A stretch of DNA of 64,000 nucleotides from Paenibacillus amylolyticus (GTDB lineage: Bacteria > Bacillota > Bacilli > Paenibacillales > Paenibacillaceae). The notes under the pieces are model-generated. The model was not told the origin of the DNA and made no database searches. It was given only the letters and a program-made list of their open reading frames with translations. Location of the stretch: positions 124,001 to 188,000 of the forward strand of contig NZ_RIAS01000011.1 of assembly GCF_003719335.1 (NCBI RefSeq), read 5' to 3'. This document shows, one piece after another, positions 26,236 through 34,720 of the stretch (position 1 is its first letter; every line of letters begins with the position of its first letter). A program made the translations under genes and the position numbers.

Positions 26236-26544
26236 TTACTTCGCAGGGATCGGATAATCTGTTACAATCACGTTCTCAATCCAGCCATCCAGAGAAGCTA
26301 CAAATGCCCGATGTGCAGGATGCGGACCGTAGGCTCGCAAGGCTTCCTGATCTTCAAATGTCACTCTTAATCCAAGGGTGAACCCTTGAATGCGATCGGT
26401 TTCCTCCGTTACATTCACGCCCGCCGTAAGATCAACAATCCCAGGAATTTGATCCTGTAACGCAAGCAACTGAGCTACAAACTCATGTTGCTTCGCAGGT
26501 GTGATTTTGTCGTTAAATTTAAAAATAACCAAATGTTCAAACAT
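26236..26544 (-). CDS. Dabb family (stress-responsive alpha/beta barrel) protein
   Basis: A 102-residue protein starting MFEHLVIFKFN, the usual start of Dabb domains, with LLALQDQIPGIVDLTAGVNV, a long strand-helix region GFTLGLRVTFED and the AYGPHPAHRAFV motif. These small ferredoxin-like dimers occur in stress proteins and some cyclases; the function here is unknown. The frame is open 24 codons upstream, but that part would contain the AAGGAG ribosome site, so the start at 26544 is chosen. Divergent from the AraC gene. Confidence 0.85.
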   Translation of the reverse strand: MFEHLVIFKFNDKITPAKQHEFVAQLLALQDQIPGIVDLTAGVNVTEETDRIQGFTLGLRVTFEDQEALRAYGPHPAHRAFVASLDGWIENVIVTDYPIPAK

Positions 26545-26756
26545 ACCATCCCATCTCCTTATCCATTGGAGGAAAATCTTACATTTAAGTGGCTGAAAAT
26601 CTTTCATCTCTACCATTCTTATTTTAAATTAAACATAAACTGAACTCAAATAGATGTTCTCGATTCACCGCTCCGGTATAATAAGCAATATTGTTCAAGA
26701 ATTCAGCCTCAGGTGCACGTTATAATCACCTAAACATGCCAGAAAGAAGGTGCATC

Positions 26757-27608
26757 ATGAGTCGCGAAGTGCGAACCGTCGTTTATGATCCAGATTTGCA
26801 TCTGGAAGCTTATCAATTTGAAGGCATCATGCAGAAATTCCCCAATCATTTTCATGACTATTATGTGATTGGATTTATTGAAGAAGGGAAACGGCATCTG
26901 ATCTGCAACAACCAGGAATACCTATTAAACAGCGGTGACATCATTATTTTTAACCCCCAAGATCCTCATGCCTGTGAGCAGGTAGATGGAAGAAAATTGG
27001 ATTACCGTTGCATCAATATTCAGCCAGAAGTTATGCTGGATTACGTGCGTGAAATTACTGGACAAGCCTATCTGCCAAGGTTCTCCACCCATGTTCTATA
27101 TCAAAGTGAACTGGTTTCCTCGCTCCATGAGCTACATCAGTTCATACTTGAGGAACAGCATGATTTCTGCAAAGAAGAGATGCTTTTCTTGCTGCTAGAT
27201 CAACTTCTGAAAGATTACACTGATACAGAGACGGCTGAAGCTGAACAGAATATAACGTTGGAGATTCGGCAACTGTGTGATTATATGGAAGTCCATTACA
27301 CGGAAAACATCAGCTTGAATGAATTATCCGAGCTTTCGGGGTTAAGCAAATACCATTTACTGCGACAGTTTACTCGTCAAAAAGGCATATCTCCCTACCG
27401 ATATCTTGAAACGATACGGATCAATCAAGCCAAACGTCTTTTGGAACAGGGACTACCGCCTATAGATGTTGCTGCTCAGACGGGCTTTAGTGATCAAAGC
27501 CATTTCACCAATTTTTTCAAAAAACTGATTGGTCTAACGCCCAAACAATATCGTCGTATTTTTAATCACGGTGCCGAGACTAAACGATTGCAGGAAAACA
27601 AACGATGA
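26757..27608 (+). CDS. AraC family transcriptional regulator
   Basis: A 283-residue regulator: an N-terminal cupin sensor (about 10-100) with KFPNHFHDYYVIGFIEEG and a GDIIIFNPQDPHACE motif, and a C-terminal double helix-turn-helix (about 175-275) with ISLNELSELSGLSKYHLLRQF and GFSDQSHFTNFFKKLIGLTPKQYR. The start at 26757 has an AAGGTG ribosome site; the open frame upstream is not used. Its stop overlaps the start of the EamA exporter gene by 4 nt (ATGA), so the two form an operon and the exporter is probably its target. Confidence 0.9.
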   Translation: MSREVRTVVYDPDLHLEAYQFEGIMQKFPNHFHDYYVIGFIEEGKRHLICNNQEYLLNSGDIIIFNPQDPHACEQVDGRKLDYRCINIQPEVMLDYVREITGQAYLPRFSTHVLYQSELVSSLHELHQFILEEQHDFCKEEMLFLLLDQLLKDYTDTETAEAEQNITLEIRQLCDYMEVHYTENISLNELSELSGLSKYHLLRQFTRQKGISPYRYLETIRINQAKRLLEQGLPPIDVAAQTGFSDQSHFTNFFKKLIGLTPKQYRRIFNHGAETKRLQENKR

Positions 27609-28543
27609 CTTTAATACGTAATCATAACCCTGTTGCTGGACACCTGCTTGCCCTATTTACCATTCTCATCTGGGGAACTACCTTTGTTTCAACAAAAGTA
27701 TTGCTGAAAGACTTCACACCTGTTGAAATTTTACTGTTCCGTTTTCTGATTGGTTATCTCGTCCTTTGGATGATCTATCCATGTACTCAGAAAGTCGTTT
27801 CTTGGCGGGAAGAAGCCTTATTTATGGGTGCAGGTTTATGCGGAGTGACCTTATATTTTCTCATTGAAAATATGGCTTTGGTATATACGACAGCTTCCAA
27901 CGCAGGCATCATTGTATCCGTTGCTCCTTTCTTCACCGCTGTACTTGCCCACTTTTTTCTGGATGGGGAACGGTTAACAGGCCGCTTTCTAAGTGGATTT
28001 GGCATTGCGATGAGTGGCATTATCCTGATTACCCTCAATGGAAGCTATATGTTGCAACTTAATCCCTTGGGTGATCTACTCGCCTTGATCGCTCCTGCGG
28101 TGTGGGCCGTGTACTCGGTTATGATGCGTAAAATCGGGTTACGAAACTATAATATTATAGGCGCAACACGTAAAGTGTTTTTCTATGGCCTGCTATTCAT
28201 GTTACCAGCGTTGGGTTTAGTTGAATTTGACCTGAATGTCGCAAGATTCACACAATTCACCAATTTAACGAATCTTCTCTTTCTCGGTGTGGGCGCTTCA
28301 GCCCTCTGTTTTGTGACTTGGAATCAAGCCGTAAAAATATTAGGAGCTATCCATACAAGTGTGTATATCTATCTCGTACCCGTGATTACAGTGGGTTCAT
28401 CTGCCTACTTTCTTCATGAACGAATCACATGGGTGAGCATATTAGGCGTATCCCTTACGTTGTATGGATCTTACATTTCGGAGAGCAAGACGAGAGGGAA
28501 AAAGCACAACCTATTTTCGGCAAAATTACGCCGCAACACATAA
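27605..28543 (+). CDS. EamA/DMT family exporter
   Basis: A 312-residue membrane protein with about ten transmembrane helices in two EamA repeats. The first repeat has FTILIWGTTFVSTKVLLKDFTPVEILLFR, and the second LIAPAVWAVYSVMMRKIG, with SVYIYLVPVITVGSSAYFLHERITW near the end, a typical end of the drug/metabolite exporter family. Substrate unknown; many relatives export amino acids or other metabolites. It is coupled to the preceding AraC-type regulator. Confidence 0.88.
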   Translation: MTLIRNHNPVAGHLLALFTILIWGTTFVSTKVLLKDFTPVEILLFRFLIGYLVLWMIYPCTQKVVSWREEALFMGAGLCGVTLYFLIENMALVYTTASNAGIIVSVAPFFTAVLAHFFLDGERLTGRFLSGFGIAMSGIILITLNGSYMLQLNPLGDLLALIAPAVWAVYSVMMRKIGLRNYNIIGATRKVFFYGLLFMLPALGLVEFDLNVARFTQFTNLTNLLFLGVGASALCFVTWNQAVKILGAIHTSVYIYLVPVITVGSSAYFLHERITWVSILGVSLTLYGSYISESKTRGKKHNLFSAKLRRNT

Positions 28544-28613
28544 CTAACTTCTCGTTAGAAGTTACGTAAAAACGTGCACAATGTAAAAACACGATCCCTA
28601 GCAAACGGGGTCG
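28544..28613 (+). terminator. Two stem-loops after the EamA gene
   Basis: First, AACTTCT / AGAAGTT with a CGTT loop directly at the stop (about 28546-28563). Second, CACGATCCC / GGGGTCGTG (28590-28612) followed by a mixed T-rich sequence. The second is the likelier terminator; the T-tract is poor. Confidence 0.5.
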
Positions 28614-28674
28614 TGTCTTCTGCGTCCTTTTCTATAAAATTAACTTATACCACAGAGCTCGGGCAAGCCCATCA

Positions 28675-29391
28675 CTACTCATCCCCTGCTTCGTCATGAT
28701 CTAACTGAGACATGAGCAATTCCAACTCCTGTTTCTCCAAATGTCTCCATTCCCCTCTTTTCAGTCGTTCATCTAAACTAATATTCATAATCCGAATGCG
28801 CTCCAACTTTAAAACCCTGTACCCAAGTGCTTTGCACATTCGGCGTATTTGCAGATTAAGCCCCTGTGTCAAAATAATTCGAAAGACGTTCTCGTCTTGC
28901 CTGTACACCTCGCATGGTTTGGTAACGACATTCAGAATCTCCACACCTTGTGACATCGATTGAAGAAATGCATCAGTAACCCGTTTGTCCACGGTGACGA
29001 CATACTCCTTTTCATGGTGATGCTCCGAACGCATCATTTTGTTCACGATATCTCCGTTATTCGTAAGCATAATTAACCCCTCTGACGCTTTATCCAGCCG
29101 GCCGACTGCAAAAATGCGTGAAGGATAATTCACAAACTGAATGATATTGCCCTCAACATGTTCAGCTGCCGTGCAGGTAATGCCAACAGGTTTGTTCAGA
29201 ACGATATACACGGCCTCCGGATTCCGCTCTGGAATCTTCTCTCCATCCATCAGCACAATGTCTCCCGGTGCAACCGTATCTCCTTTTACACATACCCTGC
29301 CGTTGATTGTGATTCTTCCAGCTGCAATGCGCCGAGCCGTTTCCCTGCGGGAGAAATGTCCCGTCTCACTTATGTATTTGTTAATTAACAT
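28675..29391 (-). CDS. rluF: 23S rRNA pseudouridine synthase, RluF-like (RsuA family)
   Basis: Isomerises a uridine in 23S rRNA. The 238-residue protein has an N-terminal S4 domain (about 1-60: INKYISETGHFSRRETARRI, ITINGRV), followed by the catalytic domain with the aspartate in VGRLDKASEGLIMLTNNGD (about 95-113) and a QGLNLQIRRMCKALGYRV segment (about 175-192). HHHEKEYVV and the RRMC motif favour RluF over RluB or RsuA, but the precise target base is an inference from similarity. Confidence 0.85.
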   Translation of the reverse strand: MLINKYISETGHFSRRETARRIAAGRITINGRVCVKGDTVAPGDIVLMDGEKIPERNPEAVYIVLNKPVGITCTAAEHVEGNIIQFVNYPSRIFAVGRLDKASEGLIMLTNNGDIVNKMMRSEHHHEKEYVVTVDKRVTDAFLQSMSQGVEILNVVTKPCEVYRQDENVFRIILTQGLNLQIRRMCKALGYRVLKLERIRIMNISLDERLKRGEWRHLEKQELELLMSQLDHDEAGDE

Positions 29392-29702
29392 AATTCACCG
29401 CTTCTCATCATCGTAATCTGTATATTCATACGTTCTTTCATGCCTTAGATCAATCATTTCGTTTACCTTATAAAAAGCTGAACCTCATCTTCTCATGAAA
29501 CGATTAGTGACGCAATAGAGTTACTTTCGACACCAATCTTAGGATAGGACAGGATGAATCAAAAAAAGAAAGCCCTCGCCAAACTTTAACATAATTTTAC
29601 AATAAAAAGCTTGTACAATTTCAAAATTATGGTATAAGTTATATATAAAATAAACATTTATTTCAATTTATAAAAATGTTATCCACTTAGGAGGTAGACA
29701 GT
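29392..29702. other. Promoter region of the putative azasugar operon
   Basis: About 310 nt, AT-rich in its right half. It holds a candidate sigma-A promoter at 29611-29638 and, just downstream of it, the inverted AAATAAA-C-ATTTATTT repeat (about 29646-29662) that could be an operator. The left half, next to rluF, has nothing recognisable. Confidence 0.5.
29611..29638 (+). promoter_or_regulatory. Candidate sigma-A promoter of the sugar transporter/aminotransferase operon
   Basis: TTGTAC, 16-nt spacer, TATAAG, about 65 nt before the TTG start of the transporter gene. It is the only good -35/-10 pair seen before this operon. Confidence 0.5.
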
Positions 29703-30911
29703 TTGAGGAGAATATTTGTTTTAAGCTGCGGTTTCTATCTGTTGATCGGTATAACCAGCGTTGTACTCGGCGCGCTTCTGCCTGTTTTACTGCCTCATTA
29801 TGAACGCGGCTACAGTGACGGAGGCTTTTTATTATTTTTGCAGTTTCTCGGATTCCTTGTCGGTGTCATTGTTTCTCCCTCCTTGACAGCCAAAATCGGT
29901 CGAAAATGGATGCTTACCCTCGCGTTGCTCTGTATTATTGCCGCTTATTTGGTGCTCGGATGGTTGCCTTCGTGGAACGTCCTGCTTCTGTTGACCATTA
30001 TTGTGGGTTTTGGCTCGGGCATCATTGAACCTTCCGTTGGTGCCTTCACGATTGAATTTACAGAAAATCAGAAAGCAGTCGCCATGTCCAAACTGGATGT
30101 ATTTTTCGCCCTGGGCGCACTTCTCATCCCCGCGGCAGCTGCTCTGTTCATCTGGCTGGGCCAGTGGCATTTGACGTTCTTCACGGTTGCTGCATGCGCG
30201 CTCATCCTCATGGTCCCTTGGGTCACCATGCCTCGTACTGCTGCACAATACCTCGAACAGGCTGGCGAAAACACGATACAACAGGGAACAAGCAAAACCA
30301 GTTATTCCAAAAAACATCTAGGGTTGCTCTCCCTCTTCGTTGTCTTTTTCTTTGTTTATATGGGACTGGAGCTTGGATTGATGAATTTCCTGCCCTCCAT
30401 TCTGGTAGAACGTCTAGAACTGAAAGAATCTATCGCTTCCCTAAGTGTATCTATTCTGTGGATTGCCATGATTGTAGGTCGCCTTTTCTCTGGCAAAATC
30501 GCTGAAGCCGTCAATTATATGCCCTTCTTGATCTGGAGCACGATAGGCACCCTTCTGTTTACGGTTTCCATGGTATTCGTGTCCGGCCAATGGGTAACGT
30601 ATGGGCTAATCTTTGGAACAGGATTATTTATGTCGGGTTTATTCTGTATCGCACTCGTTTATGCAAATGTGCTGATTCCCGGCATGACGGAGAGGACAAC
30701 GAGTATATTGATTGCCTCCGGCGGTATTGGCGGTGCAACATTACAGTACCTCACCGGTTGGAGTATGAGCGCATGGCCGATCGTCGGCACTATCATGATT
30801 TTAGCCGGATTTTGTTTGCTTTTATTGCTGACATTGATCCTCTCCCACCTGTGGAACACTCGAAATGAATCGTTGAACTCTACATTCCCACAACAAACCA
30901 AAGAAATATAA
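29703..30911 (+). CDS. MFS sugar transporter (GlcP/FucP-like)
   Basis: A 402-residue major facilitator with 12 hydrophobic segments. Several stretches resemble B. subtilis GlcP (glucose/mannose symporter): the QFLGFLVGVIVSPSL segment (about 47-61), the SKLDVFFALGALLIP segment (about 129-143) and FVYMGLELGLMNFLPSIL (about 218-235). The start is TTG at 29703, 7 nt after AGGAGG. It begins an operon with an aminotransferase, a zinc dehydrogenase and a phosphatase. In B. subtilis a GlcP transporter likewise accompanies the kanosamine genes ntdABC. It may import a sugar precursor or export the aminosugar product. Confidence 0.82.
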   Translation: MRRIFVLSCGFYLLIGITSVVLGALLPVLLPHYERGYSDGGFLLFLQFLGFLVGVIVSPSLTAKIGRKWMLTLALLCIIAAYLVLGWLPSWNVLLLLTIIVGFGSGIIEPSVGAFTIEFTENQKAVAMSKLDVFFALGALLIPAAAALFIWLGQWHLTFFTVAACALILMVPWVTMPRTAAQYLEQAGENTIQQGTSKTSYSKKHLGLLSLFVVFFFVYMGLELGLMNFLPSILVERLELKESIASLSVSILWIAMIVGRLFSGKIAEAVNYMPFLIWSTIGTLLFTVSMVFVSGQWVTYGLIFGTGLFMSGLFCIALVYANVLIPGMTERTTSILIASGGIGGATLQYLTGWSMSAWPIVGTIMILAGFCLLLLLTLILSHLWNTRNESLNSTFPQQTKEI

Positions 30912-31019
30912 CTTGTAAGGCTCACTCACTTCAACACTTGAAAGGAGGGATGCCCAACCTATCCGGTATGAATCATATTGTTCACCTAGCTAGTACACTA
31001 AACTATTGGAGGAATCCGA

Positions 31020-32258
31020 ATGCAAACTTTAACCAATAACCGCTTTACAGTCGGAAAAGGGATTAAGTTGATTGACGATTCAGGTGTGGAATATCTAGAT
31101 GGCGTCTCGGGTACGTTTAATCTGTCTTTGGGATACAATCATCCACATGTTGTCAATAAAATTCAGGAACAAGTCGGCAATCTTACACATATGTCCTCCT
31201 CCTTCACCGAACCTTACGTCAATGAAGTACTGGAACACTTGATTGAGTATGCTCCGAACAATATCGATGCCGGATGGATGCGGGATATTACCGGGTCTAC
31301 AGCCAATGAGTGTGCGACTAAAATTGCCCAGAAATATACAGGATCAACGGATATTATCAGCCTGTACCTTTCTCACCATGGACAGACCCAATTTGCAACG
31401 GGCATCTCAGGTAATGCCTTTAGACGCAAGCGTTTCCCTAACTCGTCAGCCCCCAATGCGGTTCATGTACCCGCACCATATTGTTATCGTTGTCCGTTCA
31501 AAAGCGAAAGTAGCGAGTGCGGATATCAATGTGTTGAAGCGATATCTGATGCTATTGAGTATGCCAGCTCAGGCTCGGTTGCTTGTATGATCATTGAGCC
31601 CATTCTCGGAAATGGCGGTAACATCGTTCCACCACTAGGATATTTTAAGCGCCTTCGCCAACTATGTGATGAGAACAATATGCTTCTCATTGCCGATGAA
31701 GTCCAAACGGGTGTTGGACGAACGGGTACGATGTTTGCTAGCGAATTATTTGATATCAAGCCCGATATGATCACACTTGCCAAAGGCCTTGGCGGTATCG
31801 GCGTACCTGTAGCTGCAGTTCTGATGCAATCTCGATTGAATGTACTGGAAAAACATGAGCATTCTTTCACCTCAGGCAGTAATCTCATCTCGATCACCGC
31901 TGCCAAGTCCACACTGGAAGTGGTCTCAGAACCGGGATTTCTGGATGCGGTCAAGCGAAAAGGAATTTTGCTTGGGGGACTGCTACAGGAACTCGCTTTG
32001 AAATATCCTAGCATCGGTGAAGCCCGCGGAGTGGGACTCATGTGGGGACTCGAAATCGTAGGTGATCAAAATGAGCCAGATACTCCAAAAACTAACGCAA
32101 TCATCGACCGCGCTTTTGATGATCAACATTTGATTCTGCGCAGTTCGCGGTACGGCTTCGGGAACGTCGTTAAAGTACGCCCTTCTCTGACAACGACCGA
32201 AGACGAACTGGTTGAGATTGTTGACCGATTGGATTCTGTGCTTGCCAGCGTTCATTAA
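31020..32258 (+). CDS. PLP-dependent class III aminotransferase (GabT1-like)
   Basis: Transfers an amino group to a ketone or aldehyde. The 412-residue protein has fold-type I class III marks: TGSTANECATKIA (about 91-103), HHGQT, PYCYRCPFK (about 152-160), IIEPILGNGG, LLIADEVQTGVGRTG (PLP-binding Asp at about 226) and the PLP lysine in TLAKGLGG (about 255). It has a good GGAGG ribosome site. Its neighbours, a zinc dehydrogenase and a phosphatase, match the gabT1-yktC1-gutB1 set for 1-deoxynojirimycin, in which GabT1 aminates C2 of fructose 6-phosphate. That role is an inference from context; acetylornithine- or GABA-type reactions cannot be excluded. Confidence 0.85.
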   Translation: MQTLTNNRFTVGKGIKLIDDSGVEYLDGVSGTFNLSLGYNHPHVVNKIQEQVGNLTHMSSSFTEPYVNEVLEHLIEYAPNNIDAGWMRDITGSTANECATKIAQKYTGSTDIISLYLSHHGQTQFATGISGNAFRRKRFPNSSAPNAVHVPAPYCYRCPFKSESSECGYQCVEAISDAIEYASSGSVACMIIEPILGNGGNIVPPLGYFKRLRQLCDENNMLLIADEVQTGVGRTGTMFASELFDIKPDMITLAKGLGGIGVPVAAVLMQSRLNVLEKHEHSFTSGSNLISITAAKSTLEVVSEPGFLDAVKRKGILLGGLLQELALKYPSIGEARGVGLMWGLEIVGDQNEPDTPKTNAIIDRAFDDQHLILRSSRYGFGNVVKVRPSLTTTEDELVEIVDRLDSVLASVH

Positions 32259-32334
32259 TTATCGGAAGTGTTATGGAGAAAATGACATATGGACTGAATT
32301 TATGTAGTTTCTAAAAATTTAAGGAGGTTCTATC

Positions 32335-33372
32335 ATGCTTGCATTAGTATATAAATCCGCATGGGATGTCGCTCTTGAGGAACGACCTGTTCCCGAAATT
32401 ACCAGAGATAATCAGGTGCTTGTACGTATACGGGCAACCGGGGTCTGCGGAACAGATTTAGGCATTGTTAGCGGAAAATATCATGCGATTCCTTCCGTCA
32501 TTCTTGGACATGAATCCGCAGGTGAAGTGATTGCTGTCGGCTCCGCCGTCACGACACTGCAACCAGGAGATCGTGTCGTAATCGATCCTACGTATTACTG
32601 CGGTCAATGCGAGATGTGCAGAACAGGCAGACAGAACCACTGTACTCACAAATCCGTGACGGAAACGGGAGTAAGTGCAGACGGTACGTTCACAGATTAT
32701 TACGTCACAGAAGATCGCTTTTTATACAAATTAAAAGATCATGTAAGCTATGAAGAAGCAACATTAACCGAGCCACTAAGCTGCATGCTGACAGGCATTA
32801 ACCAGATTCATTTGTTGCCGAATTTCAGAACGATTATTCTTGGTGCCGGACCCATTGGCATCCTGTACAGCTACGCACTCGCTTCCAAAGGCGTAACAGG
32901 AAGTCTTGTCGACATCTCGGAAGAACGTTTAGCGATCGCAGGCTCCATTGCACCAGACCGCTGGCAAGTTCATGCTTCCTTTGAGCAAGCGATCGCAGAC
33001 ATTGCCCCTGCAACCGGACAAGTCGATATGATTGTGGATACCACTGGTGTTGTAGGCACTCAAGTACTGTCACAGCTCGCCAGTGGCGGCTATTTGATGC
33101 TGGTTGGCTTACGGGATGGGAATACGTCCTTTAACCCGAAGGAAGTTGTGGATCGCAGCCTGAAAATTATCGGCTCTATTGACTCCCTTGGAACGTTTGC
33201 CACCGCACATTATATGATCGAACAACAGATAATTCCTGCCAAAAAAATTATAACCCATTCCTTTCCGCTGGAAGATTATGAAGAAGCGTTCCGCACACTT
33301 GGATGTGATATACAGGGACGCACCCTACAGGCCTCATCTCACGCCATCAAGGTTGTGCTGCAATCCAATTAA
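32335..33372 (+). CDS. Zinc-dependent medium-chain dehydrogenase (GutB1-like)
   Basis: NAD(P)-dependent alcohol or polyol dehydrogenase of 345 residues. The catalytic zinc ligands are Cys in GVCGTD (about 38) and His-Glu in GHESAGEV (about 59-60); the structural zinc is held by the four cysteines of YCGQCEMCRTGRQNHC (about 89-103). The Rossmann motif is LGAGPIGILYSYALASKG (about 168-185). It resembles sorbitol- and threonine-dehydrogenase-like enzymes. An AAGGAGG ribosome site precedes the ATG. In the azasugar pathway the GutB1 dehydrogenase oxidises C6 of the aminopolyol so that the ring closes; this gene would fill that role here. Confidence 0.87.
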   Translation: MLALVYKSAWDVALEERPVPEITRDNQVLVRIRATGVCGTDLGIVSGKYHAIPSVILGHESAGEVIAVGSAVTTLQPGDRVVIDPTYYCGQCEMCRTGRQNHCTHKSVTETGVSADGTFTDYYVTEDRFLYKLKDHVSYEEATLTEPLSCMLTGINQIHLLPNFRTIILGAGPIGILYSYALASKGVTGSLVDISEERLAIAGSIAPDRWQVHASFEQAIADIAPATGQVDMIVDTTGVVGTQVLSQLASGGYLMLVGLRDGNTSFNPKEVVDRSLKIIGSIDSLGTFATAHYMIEQQIIPAKKIITHSFPLEDYEEAFRTLGCDIQGRTLQASSHAIKVVLQSN

Positions 33373-33457
33373 TTCGTTTTTCGCAGCTTGCTGGAATGCT
33401 GAACAAAAAGCGGTTACACTAAAACATATGGGACTTCATTCAGAGGAGGAATGCAGC

Positions 33458-34213
33458 ATGACAGCAGATCAGGTGGCTGGACATCCGGACAGGAATCAAA
33501 TAGAGGATGAACATCGTCACGTTTCAATTCAAGGGGTCATCTTTGATATGGATGGCGTTCTCATTGATAGTGAGCCGATTTATTTTGAGATAGAACGGAG
33601 TTCATTTGATCATTTTGGGGCAGCTGTGACGGTGGAAGAACATCATTCTTTTGTCGGTGTCACGCTAGAATCCATGTGGCAACAAGTCATCGACAAATAT
33701 CAGGTTAAGGCGCCGCTGGAAGAGATTCTTGCGTATCATCAGCAGCATGTCATGGAACAGATGTTAGCTCATGCCGAACTAGTTGCTTTGCCTGGGGTAG
33801 AACGGTGGATTCAATGGTTGCATGAACAGCAAATCCCTATTGCCGTTGCCTCTTCATCCCCCCGGGCACTTATTGATCTAATTATGGAGAAAACGGGATT
33901 AGGGTCATACTTTGAAGTTCGCATGACTGGAGAAGAGGTTGAACATGGTAAGCCTGCACCGGATATTTTCCTCGCAGCTGCTGAACGGATCGGTATTTCA
34001 CCCGTAAACTGCCTCGTTATTGAGGATTCACGCAACGGAGTTCAAGCTGCCAAAAGTGCAGGCATGCGTTGCGTCGGCTATCATAATCCGGGATCGGGCA
34101 ATCAGAATCTGTCCAGAGCAGATGTGCAAATTTCCAGTTATGATGAGCTATGGACATTGAAGGATACGCTACCTTTTGAGAGCGTTGCACCGGACTTACC
34201 AAGATCAATCTAA
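33458..34213 (+). CDS. HAD family phosphatase (beta-phosphoglucomutase-like)
   Basis: A 251-residue haloacid-dehalogenase hydrolase: nucleophile motif FDMDGVLIDSEP (about 23-34), motif II VASSSPRALI, motif III GKPAPDIF and motif IV VIEDSRNGVQAAKSAG. The small helical cap between motifs I and II is of the subclass I type that acts on sugar phosphates. The start at 33458 has GGAGG 8 nt before; the long open frame upstream overlaps the dehydrogenase gene and has no family-like sequence. Last gene of the operon. If the locus makes an azasugar, it would remove the phosphate from the aminated sugar phosphate, replacing YktC1. Confidence 0.85.
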   Translation: MTADQVAGHPDRNQIEDEHRHVSIQGVIFDMDGVLIDSEPIYFEIERSSFDHFGAAVTVEEHHSFVGVTLESMWQQVIDKYQVKAPLEEILAYHQQHVMEQMLAHAELVALPGVERWIQWLHEQQIPIAVASSSPRALIDLIMEKTGLGSYFEVRMTGEEVEHGKPAPDIFLAAAERIGISPVNCLVIEDSRNGVQAAKSAGMRCVGYHNPGSGNQNLSRADVQISSYDELWTLKDTLPFESVAPDLPRSI

Positions 34214-34285
34214 TATCATAATATCTATACTGAAAACTTGCATATTAACAAACACGAAATAAAATTGAATAGCGCAAAACAAACA

Positions 34286-34322
34286 CGAAGCAGCTCAATT
34301 CCAATGAATTGAAGCTGCTTCG
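34286..34322. terminator. Bidirectional terminator between the HAD phosphatase and yjfB-like genes
   Basis: CGAAGCAGCTcAATTC / GAATTgAAGCTGCTTCG, about 15 paired bases with a CAAT loop. GCGTTTTGC follows on the plus strand and TGTTTGTTTTGCG on the minus strand. It ends the sugar operon and the convergent YjfB-like gene. Confidence 0.85.
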
Positions 34323-34382
34323 CGTTTTGCTTGCTGCATGTTTTGTAAAGCATAATAAACTTAAAATGCCGTCGGAACTAGC

Positions 34383-34565
34383 TTAACCCGAAATATCCAG
34401 ACTTCTGCCCAGATTGGGGTGGGGAGCCGGCGTTGACTTTAACAACTCGTTCATCTGCTGACCCTGCTGCTCTGCCATATCTTTGGTCATCGACATGACT
34501 TTTAGACTTGCCGCCTGTGCCATCGAAGCTTGACTCATTGCCATTGACATTGCTGCGATATCCAT
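34383..34565 (-). CDS. YjfB family protein (putative motility protein)
   Basis: A 60-residue protein starting MDIAAMSMAMSQASMAQA, followed by LKVMSMTKDMAEQQGQQM and a short Pro/His-containing tail. This is the standard pattern of the YjfB family, small helical proteins whose genes are sometimes under sigma-D in Bacillus; the function is not established. An AAGGAGAG ribosome site precedes the ATG. It lies downstream of the NRPS genes on the same strand but behind their terminator-like hairpin, so it is probably independent. Confidence 0.85.
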   Translation of the reverse strand: MDIAAMSMAMSQASMAQAASLKVMSMTKDMAEQQGQQMNELLKSTPAPHPNLGRSLDISG

Positions 34566-34665
34566 GTGATCTCTCCTTCCTTATCTTCGCATGTAATCGT
34601 ACTCATTATATATCGGTCAGAAGGGAAGCCATTGTTAAAAACCCGGTAAACATATCAACAGAAAG

Positions 34666-34713
34666 AACAGCCCAAACAGCTGTTAATCACTGAAAACAGT
34701 TGTTTGGGTTGTT
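34666..34713 (-). terminator. Terminator-like hairpin directly after the second NRPS gene
   Basis: On the minus strand AACAACCCAAACAACTGTT pairs with AACAGCTGTTTGGGCTGTT (19 positions, few mismatches) around a 10-nt loop, followed by the T-rich CTTTCTG. It starts 7 nt past the stop. This suggests that the synthetase transcript normally ends here, even though the last domain is a condensation domain. Confidence 0.75.
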
Positions 34714-34720
34714 ACATAAA

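Noticed and set aside
33278..33457. N-terminal extension of the HAD phosphatase frame
   Set aside because: It overlaps the dehydrogenase gene, and the ATG at 33458 has a better ribosome site and fits the family start.
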